Source: an uncultured Acetatifactor sp.
Lineage (GTDB): Bacteria; Bacillota; Clostridia; Lachnospirales; Lachnospiraceae
Reading direction: 5' to 3'
DNA: 23,392 bases
NCBI GenBank assembly: GCA_910584435.1
Contig: CAJUAP010000062.1
Span: forward strand, 1-23,392
Part shown: in pieces, positions 6,971-14,226 of the stretch
Position numbering within the stretch: the first letter of the stretch is position 1
Layout of the letters: each line of letters begins with the position of its first letter
Position numbers and translations under genes: made by a program
Notes under the pieces: model-generated
Database searches by the model: none
The model's input: the letters and a program-made list of their open reading frames with translations, nothing else
Told to the model about the DNA's origin: nothing

Positions 6971-7075
6971 ATGCCCTGGCTGCGCGTATTGGAGGTAGTA
7001 GAAACCAATTTTGTTTCCTATGAAGGTATGGATGACCTTGTGCGGCTGAAGCAGCTGTGCTGCCGGATGGATTAA
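6971..7075 (+). pseudogene. 34-codon remnant or small ORF of unknown origin
   Basis: A frame from ATG 6971 to TAA 7073-7075 reads like the conserved tail of a larger protein (LRVLEVVETNFVSYEGMDDL and on) and lacks a ribosome binding site. It may be the 3' stub of a deleted gene that once preceded the broken gene at 7146. I do not recognise a family. Confidence 0.35.
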
Positions 7076-7145
7076 AAATGGTGGAATAGTATGGGAATCA
7101 GGAGAATTTGAAAGGTGTTGTTATACAAGGGGCCGTGAAGGGAGT

Positions 7146-7924
7146 ATGAGTATTTCTATGGGAGAGTACACTTTAAAAACGGATTTCGCGTCATTGGAGG
7201 AGCCGCAGGGAAATGAATATCTTATGGATTTCAGAGAGATTATCAGGAAGGCGTTTGAACACAGTGATAACCGTCTGCGCCTGCTGGGGACCTGCTGATT
7301 CTGGAGCGCTATTGCAATACGGTGCAGCAGGGGCTGGCGGTGGATGATGCACAGCTTTCTGTGTGCTTCCGATATGCGCAGGGACTTCTCTGGGATTATC
7401 TGGGCGGACGTGTCACGGCGGCAGATTTTCAGGATTTTGCAAATGATTATTATGCATGGCTGTTAGAAAATAACGTTGGAGATTCAGAGTGGACACCCGA
7501 AGGCTCTTATGCAGAATATTTTGCGGATTCATGCCCGGAGGCTTATGAATGGTTTGCCGTTGAGTGGAGCGCCGGGCTGTTGATGCAGTTGGTTTCCATA
7601 GAGGGAGAACGTGTGGATCACGATGATTTTGAGGGGTATACAGAGCTGGATTTTTATGGGCCGCTGTATATGATTGACATGCTGGGGGATATCTGTATTG
7701 AGCTTACCGATACAGCGCTTGTATCAAATAGGGGAGATGATCTGGAAAAGGCGATGACGCAGGTGCGCAAAACTTCATTATTTCAGGAAATTGTCGTGCA
7801 TGTTCAGAACGACCTGCAGACGGCGCTTTTGGCTTCATCAGCGGAGTATGAGGCGCTGCGGAAGGAATATGGGCAATATACGATTATTCCGGAGCAGTAT
7901 GCCGCGCGGCTGCTGGAGTATTAA
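7146..7924 (+). pseudogene. Unknown protein gene interrupted by a one-base frameshift
   Basis: Two frames join into one product of about 259 residues. The first runs from ATG 7146 (GGGAG upstream) to a premature TGA at 7299-7301. The second is open from there to TAA at 7922-7924. Adding one G to the four-G run at 7286-7289 makes the join seamless (RLRLLG then DLLILERYCN). The product is acidic, apparently soluble, and rich in aromatic residues; I do not recognise it. The second half alone could start at GTG 7322, but there is no convincing ribosome binding site. A true null mutation, a homopolymer phase switch or a sequencing error are all possible. Enzyme I follows 137 bases downstream. Confidence 0.65.
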
Positions 7925-8061
7925 AAACTATTTTCCTATGGCATCATGCGTCGGCATGACGGGAAGTGTGGAATAAAGTATGCGGTAAGGGATAAATTCC
8001 TGCAGAAAGGGAAATTGAAAGGGAAAAACAGGACGGGGCGGAGCCGGAACAGGAGGCTTGC

Positions 8062-9894
8062 ATGGCAGAAGAATATACGGGCGAAAAGCTTCAGGGGATA
8101 AGGTATTCCGGGAAAACGGTATGTAAGGGTATTGCCATGGGGAAGGTAGTGGTGCTGCCCAGGGTTCAGGAGCAAATCCGAAAAATGGAAATTGCGCATC
8201 CGGAGCAGGAGATAGAGAGGCTGGGAAGGGCAGTTAAGGCATCCGGACAGCAGCTTGCAGCCCTTTATGACAGGGCTATGGAGGAAGTGGGAGAATCCGG
8301 CGCTGCTGTTTTCAAGGCACATCAGATGATGCTGGAGGATGAAGCGTATCAAAATGCCATCTGCCGTATGATTCGCACCCAAAGGGTAAATGCGGAGTAT
8401 GCAGCGGCAGCAGCCGGAGACGATTTTGCAGAGATGTTTTCCGGTATGGCGGACGAATATATGCGGGCCAGGGGGGCGGATGTGAAGGATGTTTCCGCGC
8501 GTCTGGTGAGGAACCTGTCATGCATGGAGGGGGAGCCGGAAGGAGGCGTTGAGGGAGCTTTCGCGCGTTTTGAGGGGAACCTGCTGTGCATGGAGGGAGA
8601 GCCGGAAGGAGGCGTTGAGGGAGCTTTCGCGTATTCGGAGAAGAACCTGCCATGCCGGGATGAAATGGATTTCTCCGCAATGGAGCCTTCTATTATTGCT
8701 GCGGAGGATTTGAAGCCAAGTGAGATAGTGCAGATGGGGAAGAAGATACTGGCTTTTGTGACGGTACACGGTTCTGCCAATTCTCACACGGCAATCCTTG
8801 CTCGCATGATGAACATTCCTGCATTGATGGGCGTGCCTGTGGACTTAGATGAAATCCATACAGGGATGACGGCAATTGTGGATGGGGCAGCAGGGGAGGT
8901 TATTTTCGAGCCGACAGAAGCTCAGTGCAGTGAGGCAGAGCAGAAGATTGCGCATGAGATGGAAGAGCTTGGACGGCTGCATGGGTTAAAGGGCAGGAAG
9001 AGTGAGACAGGGGACGGCAGGACAATCAGTATCTGCGCGAATATCGGCAGCGTCGATGATGCAGCATATGTGCTGGAAAACGATGCCGATGGCATTGGGC
9101 TGTTCCGCAGTGAGTTCCTGTACCTGGGGCGTGATACATTCCCGTCGGAAGAAGAACAGTTTCAGGCGTATAGACAGGTTGTGCAGATGATGGGACAGAA
9201 GAAAGTGATTATCAGGACATTGGACATTGGTGCGGATAAGCAGCCGGATTATTTCCAGCGAGCGGATGATTTCCAGCGTGTTGATGATTTCCAGAGAGCT
9301 GATTATTTACAGCTTGGTAAGGAAAACAATCCGGCCATGGGCTGCAGGGCAATTCGTATCTGCCTGAAACGGCCTGAAATTTTCAAGGCACAGCTTCGTG
9401 CGCTTCTGCGTGCAGCTGTGTACGGGAACCTGGCCATTATGTATCCTATGATTATTTCGGCGGAAGAGGTGGAACGGATTCATGCCCTTGTGGAGGAAGC
9501 AGCGGAAGAGCTGAAACGGGCAGGGACAGAGTACCGGATTCCTGAGCAGGGGATTATGATTGAGACACCGGCGGCAGTGATAATGAGCGATGAACTGGCG
9601 GAGCTGGTGGATTTCTTCAGCATTGGTACAAACGATCTGACACAGTTTACATTTGCCATTGACAGACAGAATGAGCAGCTCGAAGAGTTTTATCCGCCCC
9701 ATCATAAGGCAATCCTGCGCATGATTCAAATGGTGGTTGACAATGCGCATAAGTGTGGGAAATGGGCAGGAATCTGTGGAGAATTGGGCGCGGATATGGA
9801 GCTTACGCAGACGTTTGTGGATATGGGTGTGGATGAGCTGTCTGTAGCGCCATCCATGGTATTAAAACTGCGGGAAAAGGTACGGGCAATGTGA
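8062..9894 (+). CDS. ptsI: Phosphoenolpyruvate-protein phosphotransferase (PTS enzyme I) with repeat expansions
   Basis: This is the general PTS energy-coupling protein, which takes phosphate from PEP on a histidine and passes it to HPr. At 610 residues it is about 35 longer than usual. The phosphorylated His242 lies in GSANSHTAILAR. The C-terminal PEP-binding TIM barrel shows LDIGADKQ, NPAMGCRAIRICL, IGTNDLTQF (about 521-529) and AGICGELGAD with the catalytic Cys572. Two in-frame insertions explain the extra length: about 1.7 extra copies of a 22-residue unit near 151-200, between the HPr-binding part and the phosphohistidine domain, and four 6-residue units near 396-419. Both fall at domain surfaces. 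AGGAGG sits 5 bases before the start. HPr is not in the window. Confidence 0.93.
   Translation: MAEEYTGEKLQGIRYSGKTVCKGIAMGKVVVLPRVQEQIRKMEIAHPEQEIERLGRAVKASGQQLAALYDRAMEEVGESGAAVFKAHQMMLEDEAYQNAICRMIRTQRVNAEYAAAAAGDDFAEMFSGMADEYMRARGADVKDVSARLVRNLSCMEGEPEGGVEGAFARFEGNLLCMEGEPEGGVEGAFAYSEKNLPCRDEMDFSAMEPSIIAAEDLKPSEIVQMGKKILAFVTVHGSANSHTAILARMMNIPALMGVPVDLDEIHTGMTAIVDGAAGEVIFEPTEAQCSEAEQKIAHEMEELGRLHGLKGRKSETGDGRTISICANIGSVDDAAYVLENDADGIGLFRSEFLYLGRDTFPSEEEQFQAYRQVVQMMGQKKVIIRTLDIGADKQPDYFQRADDFQRVDDFQRADYLQLGKENNPAMGCRAIRICLKRPEIFKAQLRALLRAAVYGNLAIMYPMIISAEEVERIHALVEEAAEELKRAGTEYRIPEQGIMIETPAAVIMSDELAELVDFFSIGTNDLTQFTFAIDRQNEQLEEFYPPHHKAILRMIQMVVDNAHKCGKWAGICGELGADMELTQTFVDMGVDELSVAPSMVLKLREKVRAM
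8512..8658 (+). repeat. 66-bp in-frame tandem repeat inside ptsI
   Basis: AACCTG marks unit starts at 8512, 8578 and 8644, a period of 66 bases or 22 codons. The first two units are nearly identical and the third is partial. The encoded repeat is centred on CMEGEPEGGVEGAFA. Confidence 0.92.
9247..9318 (+). repeat. 18-bp in-frame tandem repeat inside ptsI
   Basis: Four 18-base units (from 9247, 9265, 9283, 9301) encode DYFQRA, DDFQRV, DDFQRA and DYLQLG. Other enzyme I proteins usually have one such segment here. Confidence 0.9.
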
Positions 9895-9913
9895 AAACAG
9901 AAGAAACCATAGC

Positions 9914-10069
9914 TATTGATGGAGAAAACAAATAGGAAGAAATGTATTGATGGAGGAAACAAATAGGAAGAAGTGTATTGGTGAAGGAAATAAATAGGAA
10001 GAAATGTATTGATGAAGGAAACAAATAGGAAGAAATGTATGGATGGAGGAAATGGATATGAAGAAATGG
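9914..10069 (+). repeat. 31-bp tandem repeat copying the start region of the TIGR04076-like gene
   Basis: Units begin at 9914, 9945, 9976 and 10007 (the last is 32 bases). A fifth, diverged copy at 10039-10069 contains the gene's own GGAGG and first codons. Each unit keeps a purine-rich AGGAAG followed by ATG or GTG, giving tiny frames that end within a few codons. Confidence 0.92.
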
Positions 10070-10378
10070 TATGACGAGGAATATGAATGGGAAATCGAAG
10101 TGATTGGATTCAATAAAGACAATGAGGAAACGGAAAGGTTCTGCCGGAATGGTGAGGAAGTAGGAGATAAATATACCTGCACCTATGGCTGTCCTGTCAA
10201 TGCACAGGGACAGGGAATCTGCTCCAAAGTCATGATGATGATGTATCCTCTTATGGAGGCTGTCAGAAGCGGTGGAAATCTGGAAAATGTCGGCGGAGAC
10301 AGTAAGTACAGTAAGGTGCTGATGTGTCCGGACGGATGTGTGTTATTCCGGCTTACAGCGAAACCCTTAGGCAATTAG
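10058..10378 (+). CDS. TIGR04076-family small protein
   Basis: A 106-residue protein resembling the TIGR04076 family of unknown function. Conserved features seen are a Cys-rich central turn (YTCTYGCPVNAQGQGIC), a helix with KVMMMMYPLMEAVRSGG, and a C-terminal LMCPDGCVLFRL. Five cysteines may bind metal or form a redox site, which is inference. An ATG at 10043 is in frame, but GGAGG at 10045-10049 fits the ATG at 10058, 8 bases on. The leader is a five-fold repeat of this same start region. The gene is downstream of ptsI and may share its transcript, as no clear terminator was seen between them. Confidence 0.75.
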   Translation: MKKWYDEEYEWEIEVIGFNKDNEETERFCRNGEEVGDKYTCTYGCPVNAQGQGICSKVMMMMYPLMEAVRSGGNLENVGGDSKYSKVLMCPDGCVLFRLTAKPLGN

Positions 10379-10438
10379 AATTTTTATGAGGGGAAATTTT
10401 TTGATGTGTTGTAATAGGAGCACCCCAAAAAATGAATC

Positions 10439-10468
10439 TTGACAGACTGTAAAATGATATGATAAGAT
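10439..10468 (+). promoter_or_regulatory. Strong promoter for a short transcript of unknown role
   Basis: TTGACA (10439-10444) and TAAGAT (10463-10468) are 18 bases apart. It drives toward a region with no long frame that ends in a terminator at 10655-10684. Confidence 0.6.
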
Positions 10469-10474
10469 ATAAAA

Positions 10475-10684
10475 AAAATAAGTGAGGATTTTTATGTTAA
10501 GCATTGTTGTAATGGAGAAAATTGTAAAATAAATATTGCAAGGGTGGCTTTAAGCGTCAGGCTTGGAGTCTGCCTGTTTGTTGGCCGCTGATACGGTTGA
10601 CGTCTCTGCCTTACAATTGCTTAATATTATGGTAATATTTTCAGAAAACATTTAAGCATGGCTGTATGGTCATGCTATTTTTTT
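10475..10684 (+). ncRNA. Candidate small RNA or leader of about 210 nt
   Basis: The span between the promoter and the terminator has no long frame. It holds a 12-codon frame at 10494-10532 with a GAGGA ribosome binding site, then a possible long-range stem (ATTGCAAGG 10535-10543 with CCTTACAAT 10609-10617, one mismatch). That stem encloses GCGTCA with TGACGT and the CAGGC/GCCTG hairpin, although these two share two bases. No known riboswitch class is recognised. Folding was done by eye only. Confidence 0.35.
10655..10684 (+). terminator. Intrinsic terminator
   Basis: AGCATG (10655-10660) pairs with CATGCT (10671-10676) around a 10-base loop and is followed by a run of seven T (10678-10684). 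Confidence 0.65.
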
Positions 10685-10891
10685 GCTTTTTTGAAGATAA
10701 TAATGAATTGTACGATGCTGTAGTTTGCTGCGCTTTTTTTTGCAGCTCTGCAGACAGATACAAATGGATGGACCATGGTACCTTATGCTGATAGGGCTGC
10801 CGTGGCCTTTTTTTGTCTGTATCAGCCAGCATTTAAACCTAAAAACCAAAAACAAAATTTAAGGTAGTGTCAAATGAGCTATGAAAAAACA
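10685..10891. other. Non-coding stretch with several inverted repeats
   Basis: No believable gene on either strand. It has GCTGC/GCAGC arms around a T run (10727-10746) and GCTGATA/TATCAGC arms (10787-10793 and 10820-10826) enclosing a second T run. It could be decayed regulatory or mobile DNA; nothing identifies it. Confidence 0.4.
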
Positions 10892-10920
10892 TTGCAAATT
10901 TAATCGGTGTGCAGTATAAA
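10892..10920 (+). promoter_or_regulatory. Promoter of the ABC-2 exporter operon
   Basis: TTGCAA (10892-10897) and TATAAA (10915-10920) are 17 bases apart, 20 bases upstream of the ATPase start. Confidence 0.55.
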
Positions 10921-10940
10921 TTAGAAGGGAGAAAATAGAA

Positions 10941-11927
10941 ATGAATGATGTAGTTATTAATACGGGCAGTTTAGTGAAACAATATCGGAGATATAAGAAA
11001 AAGGAGGGCGTGTGGGGAAGCATTGTCAGTCTGTGGAAACGGGACTATGAGACAAAAAACGCCGTAAACCACATAGATTTATCTGTGGAAAAGGGGGAAT
11101 TTGTAGGGCTGATAGGACCCAATGGCGCAGGGAAAACCACATTGATTAAGATGCTGACGGGTATTATTGCACCTACGGAAGGGAGCATTGATGTTATGGG
11201 ATACTATCCCAATGATTTAAAGAATGAGTTTAAGAAACAGTATGCCATTGTGATGGGACAAAAAAGCCAATTGTTTTTTGAACTGACAGTCAATGATACA
11301 TTGCATCTGTTTCAGGCAATATATGAAATTCCGGAGGCAGAGTTTCGGAAGAATAAAAATTATTTTGTGGAGCTTTTCGGTGTGAGGGATTTGATGGATG
11401 TGCAGGTGAGAGCATTGTCATTAGGAGAGAGAATGAAAATGGAACTGATAGTTTCGCTGATTCATAATCCTAAGGTACTGTTTTTGGATGAACCCACGAT
11501 AGGATTGGATGCTGTGGCTTCCAGACAGATACGCAGATTTTTGAAGGAAATCAATGAGAAAAACGGTACAACGATACTTCTGACATCCCACTATATGGAG
11601 GATATTAAGGCATTGTGCAAGAGAACTGTTGTCATCAATCACGGCAGTAAGATTTATGATGGCATGACGGAAGGGCTGTTTGAAAAATATCAAAAGAATA
11701 AAAGACTTATTGTAACCTTCCGCGAGCCGCAGGCGGATATTACACTGATGACAAAAGATGCAGTTGTGATTGAAAATGACTCCTGCAAAAAGGTGTACGA
11801 AGTGCCGAAAGAATCTGCCAGAGATCTGGTGTCGGAAATTATGAGTTATGAGCCGAAGGATATTGCAGTGGAGGACGAAGAAATAGGAGTGATTGTAGAA
11901 CGGATTTATCAGGAAAGAGGTGAGTGA
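10941..11927 (+). CDS. ABC-2 exporter ATP-binding protein (COG4586-like)
   Basis: A 328-residue ATPase that powers a membrane exporter with the two permeases encoded next. Motifs are Walker A GPNGAGKT (59-66), signature LSLGERMK (159-166), Walker B VLFLDEPTIGLD with Asp183 and Glu184, and the switch histidine in LLTSHYMED (His217). A C-terminal tail of about 90 residues follows the nucleotide-binding domain, as in this uncharacterised family related to daunorubicin-type exporters. GGGAG lies before the start. The stop at 11927 is one base before the next start, so the three genes form an operon. The substrate is unknown; lipids, peptides or drugs are the usual options. Confidence 0.92.
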   Translation: MNDVVINTGSLVKQYRRYKKKEGVWGSIVSLWKRDYETKNAVNHIDLSVEKGEFVGLIGPNGAGKTTLIKMLTGIIAPTEGSIDVMGYYPNDLKNEFKKQYAIVMGQKSQLFFELTVNDTLHLFQAIYEIPEAEFRKNKNYFVELFGVRDLMDVQVRALSLGERMKMELIVSLIHNPKVLFLDEPTIGLDAVASRQIRRFLKEINEKNGTTILLTSHYMEDIKALCKRTVVINHGSKIYDGMTEGLFEKYQKNKRLIVTFREPQADITLMTKDAVVIENDSCKKVYEVPKESARDLVSEIMSYEPKDIAVEDEEIGVIVERIYQERGE

Positions 11928-11928
11928 T

Positions 11929-12723
11929 ATGGGCAAATATCTTGAGGTTACCAGAATATATATGAAATCGCAGCTGGCATGGCGGGCAGACGTAGTCTTT
12001 AACATGATCTTCACAATCTCTAAAATACTTTTTGCTTATCTTCTGTGGAGCATGGTTTATGAGGGGAAAGAAATGGTGGGTCAGTTGAGTTTTCATGCCA
12101 TGCTGTCCTACTATATCATTAGTTCCTTTTTGGCTCAACTGGAGAAGTCGGGAGGAATCAGCAGTGAAATCCATGAGCGGATACGGAATGGAACTTTCTC
12201 AAAATATATGGTCATACCGGTACAGATACAGAAATATTTTATGGCAATGGAACTGGGGGTTGTATTGTTCTATGCCGCATTTGATTTTATTGCTGCAGTG
12301 ATATGGATTTTTGTTTTCAGGATTCGTTTTGTATTTGCCGCAGATATACGGCTTGTTGTGTGCGCAGTCATCATGGCAATGTTTGGCATGATATTTATGG
12401 TACAATTAAATTATTTTCTGGGGCTGCTTACATTAAAATACCAGGGCATCGGCACATTCCTGATGGTAAAGAATCATCTGGAGGCATTGGTTACAGGCAG
12501 CATTGTACCGCTTATGTTGTTTCCTGAGATTATTGTTAAGATGATGCAGCTGCTGCCGTTTTATTATGTAACATATCTTCCGTCCATGCTGTTGATTGGG
12601 ATGTGCGGGGAAGAAGCGATGACAGGGATTATGGCTATTGCATGCTGGTGCCTGATAATGCAGTTATTGATTCGGGCCGTGGGGCAGAAATATTTTAGAA
12701 AGTATGATGGGGTGGGAATATGA
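11929..12723 (+). CDS. ABC-2 family permease (COG4587-like)
   Basis: A 264-residue membrane protein with about six hydrophobic segments, the first near residues 22-43, consistent with one half of the exporter channel. It begins one base after the ATPase stop. The ATG at 11929 is preferred to an in-frame GTG at 11920 because GAGGTGA (11917-11923) is its ribosome binding site. Its stop overlaps the next start in an ATGA. The N-terminal pattern with Tyr, Trp-Arg and a long first helix is common to this permease group, which pairs with the COG3694-type subunit. Confidence 0.88.
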   Translation: MGKYLEVTRIYMKSQLAWRADVVFNMIFTISKILFAYLLWSMVYEGKEMVGQLSFHAMLSYYIISSFLAQLEKSGGISSEIHERIRNGTFSKYMVIPVQIQKYFMAMELGVVLFYAAFDFIAAVIWIFVFRIRFVFAADIRLVVCAVIMAMFGMIFMVQLNYFLGLLTLKYQGIGTFLMVKNHLEALVTGSIVPLMLFPEIIVKMMQLLPFYYVTYLPSMLLIGMCGEEAMTGIMAIACWCLIMQLLIRAVGQKYFRKYDGVGI

Positions 12724-13523
12724 GAAATAATGTTCAAAAATATATGCATGTTATCAGAGAATTGTTCTATCTAAGGTTTCATGGGTTTACCGTGTTCCGC
12801 TTGGATTTTTTCGCACCTTTTTTGGTGGACGGAAGTTTATTTTTTATTCAACTGTTAGCATTCGGGGCAGTATACTCCCATACGGATACCATTGGCGGAT
12901 GGGGAAAGGGTGAGATGATTCTATACATAGGTACTTTTTCGCTGCTCAATGCTGTCAATATGACAATTTATTTCTTCGGTGTAAACAGCATACCATATAA
13001 AGTCAGATCAGGCCAGATGGATATCTATTTATCAAAGCCTGTAAGTCCGTTATTCCGCCTTACTTTTGAAAATATCAGTCCGGGGTCTATTCCGCTTATC
13101 ATTATGAGTCTGTGTATCATTTGCTATGGTATCCATATGCTGGGTATGGCGCTGACCTTGCGGGCGGTTATTGCTTATGGGTTCTGGGTTCTTGTTATGA
13201 CGGTATTATATTATGAGATGGAAGTGATACTGCGTTCCGCTTCATTATATGTGGATTCCATGGCGCGTTTGGAACAGCTGGAAGATTCCTGCATTGAACT
13301 GTGCATGAAACTTCCGGGAATTGCTTTTTATGGCGGGTATAAAGTAATTTTCTACCTGATTCTGCCATATGGAATTATGGCTACATTGCCGGTACAAAGG
13401 CTTGTAGGTGATATGAACCTGCGGACAGCAGTTTACGGCATAGGGGTTGTGGGGGTATTTACTGCCATAACAGCCGTTCTCTGGAAACAAGGGCTGAAAC
13501 ATTATAATAGTGCAAGTTCGTAA
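12720..13523 (+). CDS. ABC-2 family permease (COG3694-like)
   Basis: A 267-residue membrane protein with about six hydrophobic segments, the second permease subunit of the exporter. It starts within the ATGA overlap at 12720, so translation is likely coupled to the upstream permease. The segment VRSGQMDIYLSKPVSPLFR is typical of the cytosolic loop that contacts the ATPase in this family. No clear terminator follows at once; a long imperfect hairpin lies 47 bases downstream. Confidence 0.88.
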   Translation: MRNNVQKYMHVIRELFYLRFHGFTVFRLDFFAPFLVDGSLFFIQLLAFGAVYSHTDTIGGWGKGEMILYIGTFSLLNAVNMTIYFFGVNSIPYKVRSGQMDIYLSKPVSPLFRLTFENISPGSIPLIIMSLCIICYGIHMLGMALTLRAVIAYGFWVLVMTVLYYEMEVILRSASLYVDSMARLEQLEDSCIELCMKLPGIAFYGGYKVIFYLILPYGIMATLPVQRLVGDMNLRTAVYGIGVVGVFTAITAVLWKQGLKHYNSASS

Positions 13524-13569
13524 ATAGTTATTGGGAGCCTGCTCTTTTTCAACAGCGGTTTCGCGCACA

Positions 13570-13609
13570 GCTGTCTAAGCAGTTATTCTGACGTAACAGT
13601 TCAGACAGC
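13570..13609. repeat. Long imperfect inverted repeat between the exporter operon and tyrS
   Basis: Sixteen-base arms (13570-13585 and 13594-13609) pair at 13 of 16 positions around an 8-base loop. A second stem, GCCCCT (13608-13613) with AGGGGC (13640-13645), overlaps its 3' edge. There is no T run, so it is not a standard terminator. Confidence 0.6.
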
Positions 13610-13713
13610 CCCTGCCGTGAAGCCCGAATAGCTCTACAAAGGGGCGTGCCGCCTTGTAATTATTGCGAGACATTCTGACAGCCGGGGATGTTGTGTTTTT
13701 CTTAAATTTGTGC

Positions 13714-13742
13714 TTGACAAATGCTCTCAAGTCTTTTATAGT
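13714..13742 (+). promoter_or_regulatory. Promoter of the tyrS T-box leader
   Basis: TTGACA (13714-13719) and TATAGT (13737-13742) are separated by exactly 17 bases, with the T-box leader beginning just downstream. Confidence 0.85.
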
Positions 13743-13748
13743 ATGAAT

Positions 13749-14074
13749 AGTTTCATATTCAAGTGATTGATTAAGAAAAGCAATGACAAGAAGAAGTAGC
13801 ACATGGTAGAACTTACAGAAAGCAGCCGGGTGATGAGAGGCGCAAGAGAAACTTTGTGTGAATACATCTTTGAGCTTCGCACCAAATATCCGTGAGGATT
13901 AGTAGGCTGCGACGGTTCCTGCATCCGTTATCGTGCTAGAGTATAACCTGCATAATCTGCAGTTTTGTAATATGCGGACGTACTCGAAGAGGCAGGCAGT
14001 GTGAGCTGTCTGTAAACATTAGGTGGTATCGCGAGATTAAGCTCTCGTCCTTTTGGAAGGATGGGGGCTTTTTT
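13749..14074 (+). promoter_or_regulatory. Tyrosine T-box riboswitch
   Basis: A tRNA-sensing leader that lets tyrS be transcribed when uncharged tRNA-Tyr accumulates. The conserved T-box AGGTGGTATCGCGAG is at 14021-14035. The specifier loop GAATACATC places the Tyr codon TAC at 13863-13865, in the correct context before CTTTGAGC. The terminator stem (14040-14068) is followed by a T run and is mutually exclusive with the T-box antiterminator. Confidence 0.93.
14040..14074 (+). terminator. T-box regulated terminator
   Basis: AGCTCTCGTCCTT pairs with AAGGATGGGGGCT (several G-U pairs), then a run of T follows. This is the off state of the T-box switch. Confidence 0.85.
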
Positions 14075-14226
14075 GTGTATCGGAAGCAGTGCGTCTGTGG
14101 TTTGTTGTATTAATGTCGGTACATGATATGCTTTCCTGCATTCAGTGTTCATTGCGCTTAACGGCTTGTGTGTGGAATAAGAAATTCAATATGATTCAGC
14201 CTGATACGCGGCGGAAGGAGAGAAGA

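Noticed and set aside
8312..8787. Several minus-strand frames rich in Ser and Pro opposite ptsI
   Set aside because: They arise from the GC-rich 66-bp repeats of ptsI read in reverse and have no start signals.
9803..10182. Minus-strand frames with repeated Phe-Leu-Phe segments that look like a membrane repeat protein
   Set aside because: They are the reverse reading of the 31-bp purine-rich repeat, with no ribosome binding site; the plus-strand gene start explains the repeat better.
10541..10550. AGGGTGG resembling a T-box core in the candidate RNA at 10475-10684
   Set aside because: The rest of the T-box consensus (ACCGCG), a specifier loop and a regulated downstream aminoacyl gene are all missing.
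10641..10855. Minus-strand frames of about 60 codons upstream of the exporter operon
   Set aside because: They run through T-rich hairpins and a terminator, have low-complexity Lys/Ser content and lack a start signal.
14053..14226. 58-codon N-terminal extension of tyrS in the same frame
   Set aside because: It would begin inside the T-box terminator stem; the strong AAGGAG before 14227 defines the start.
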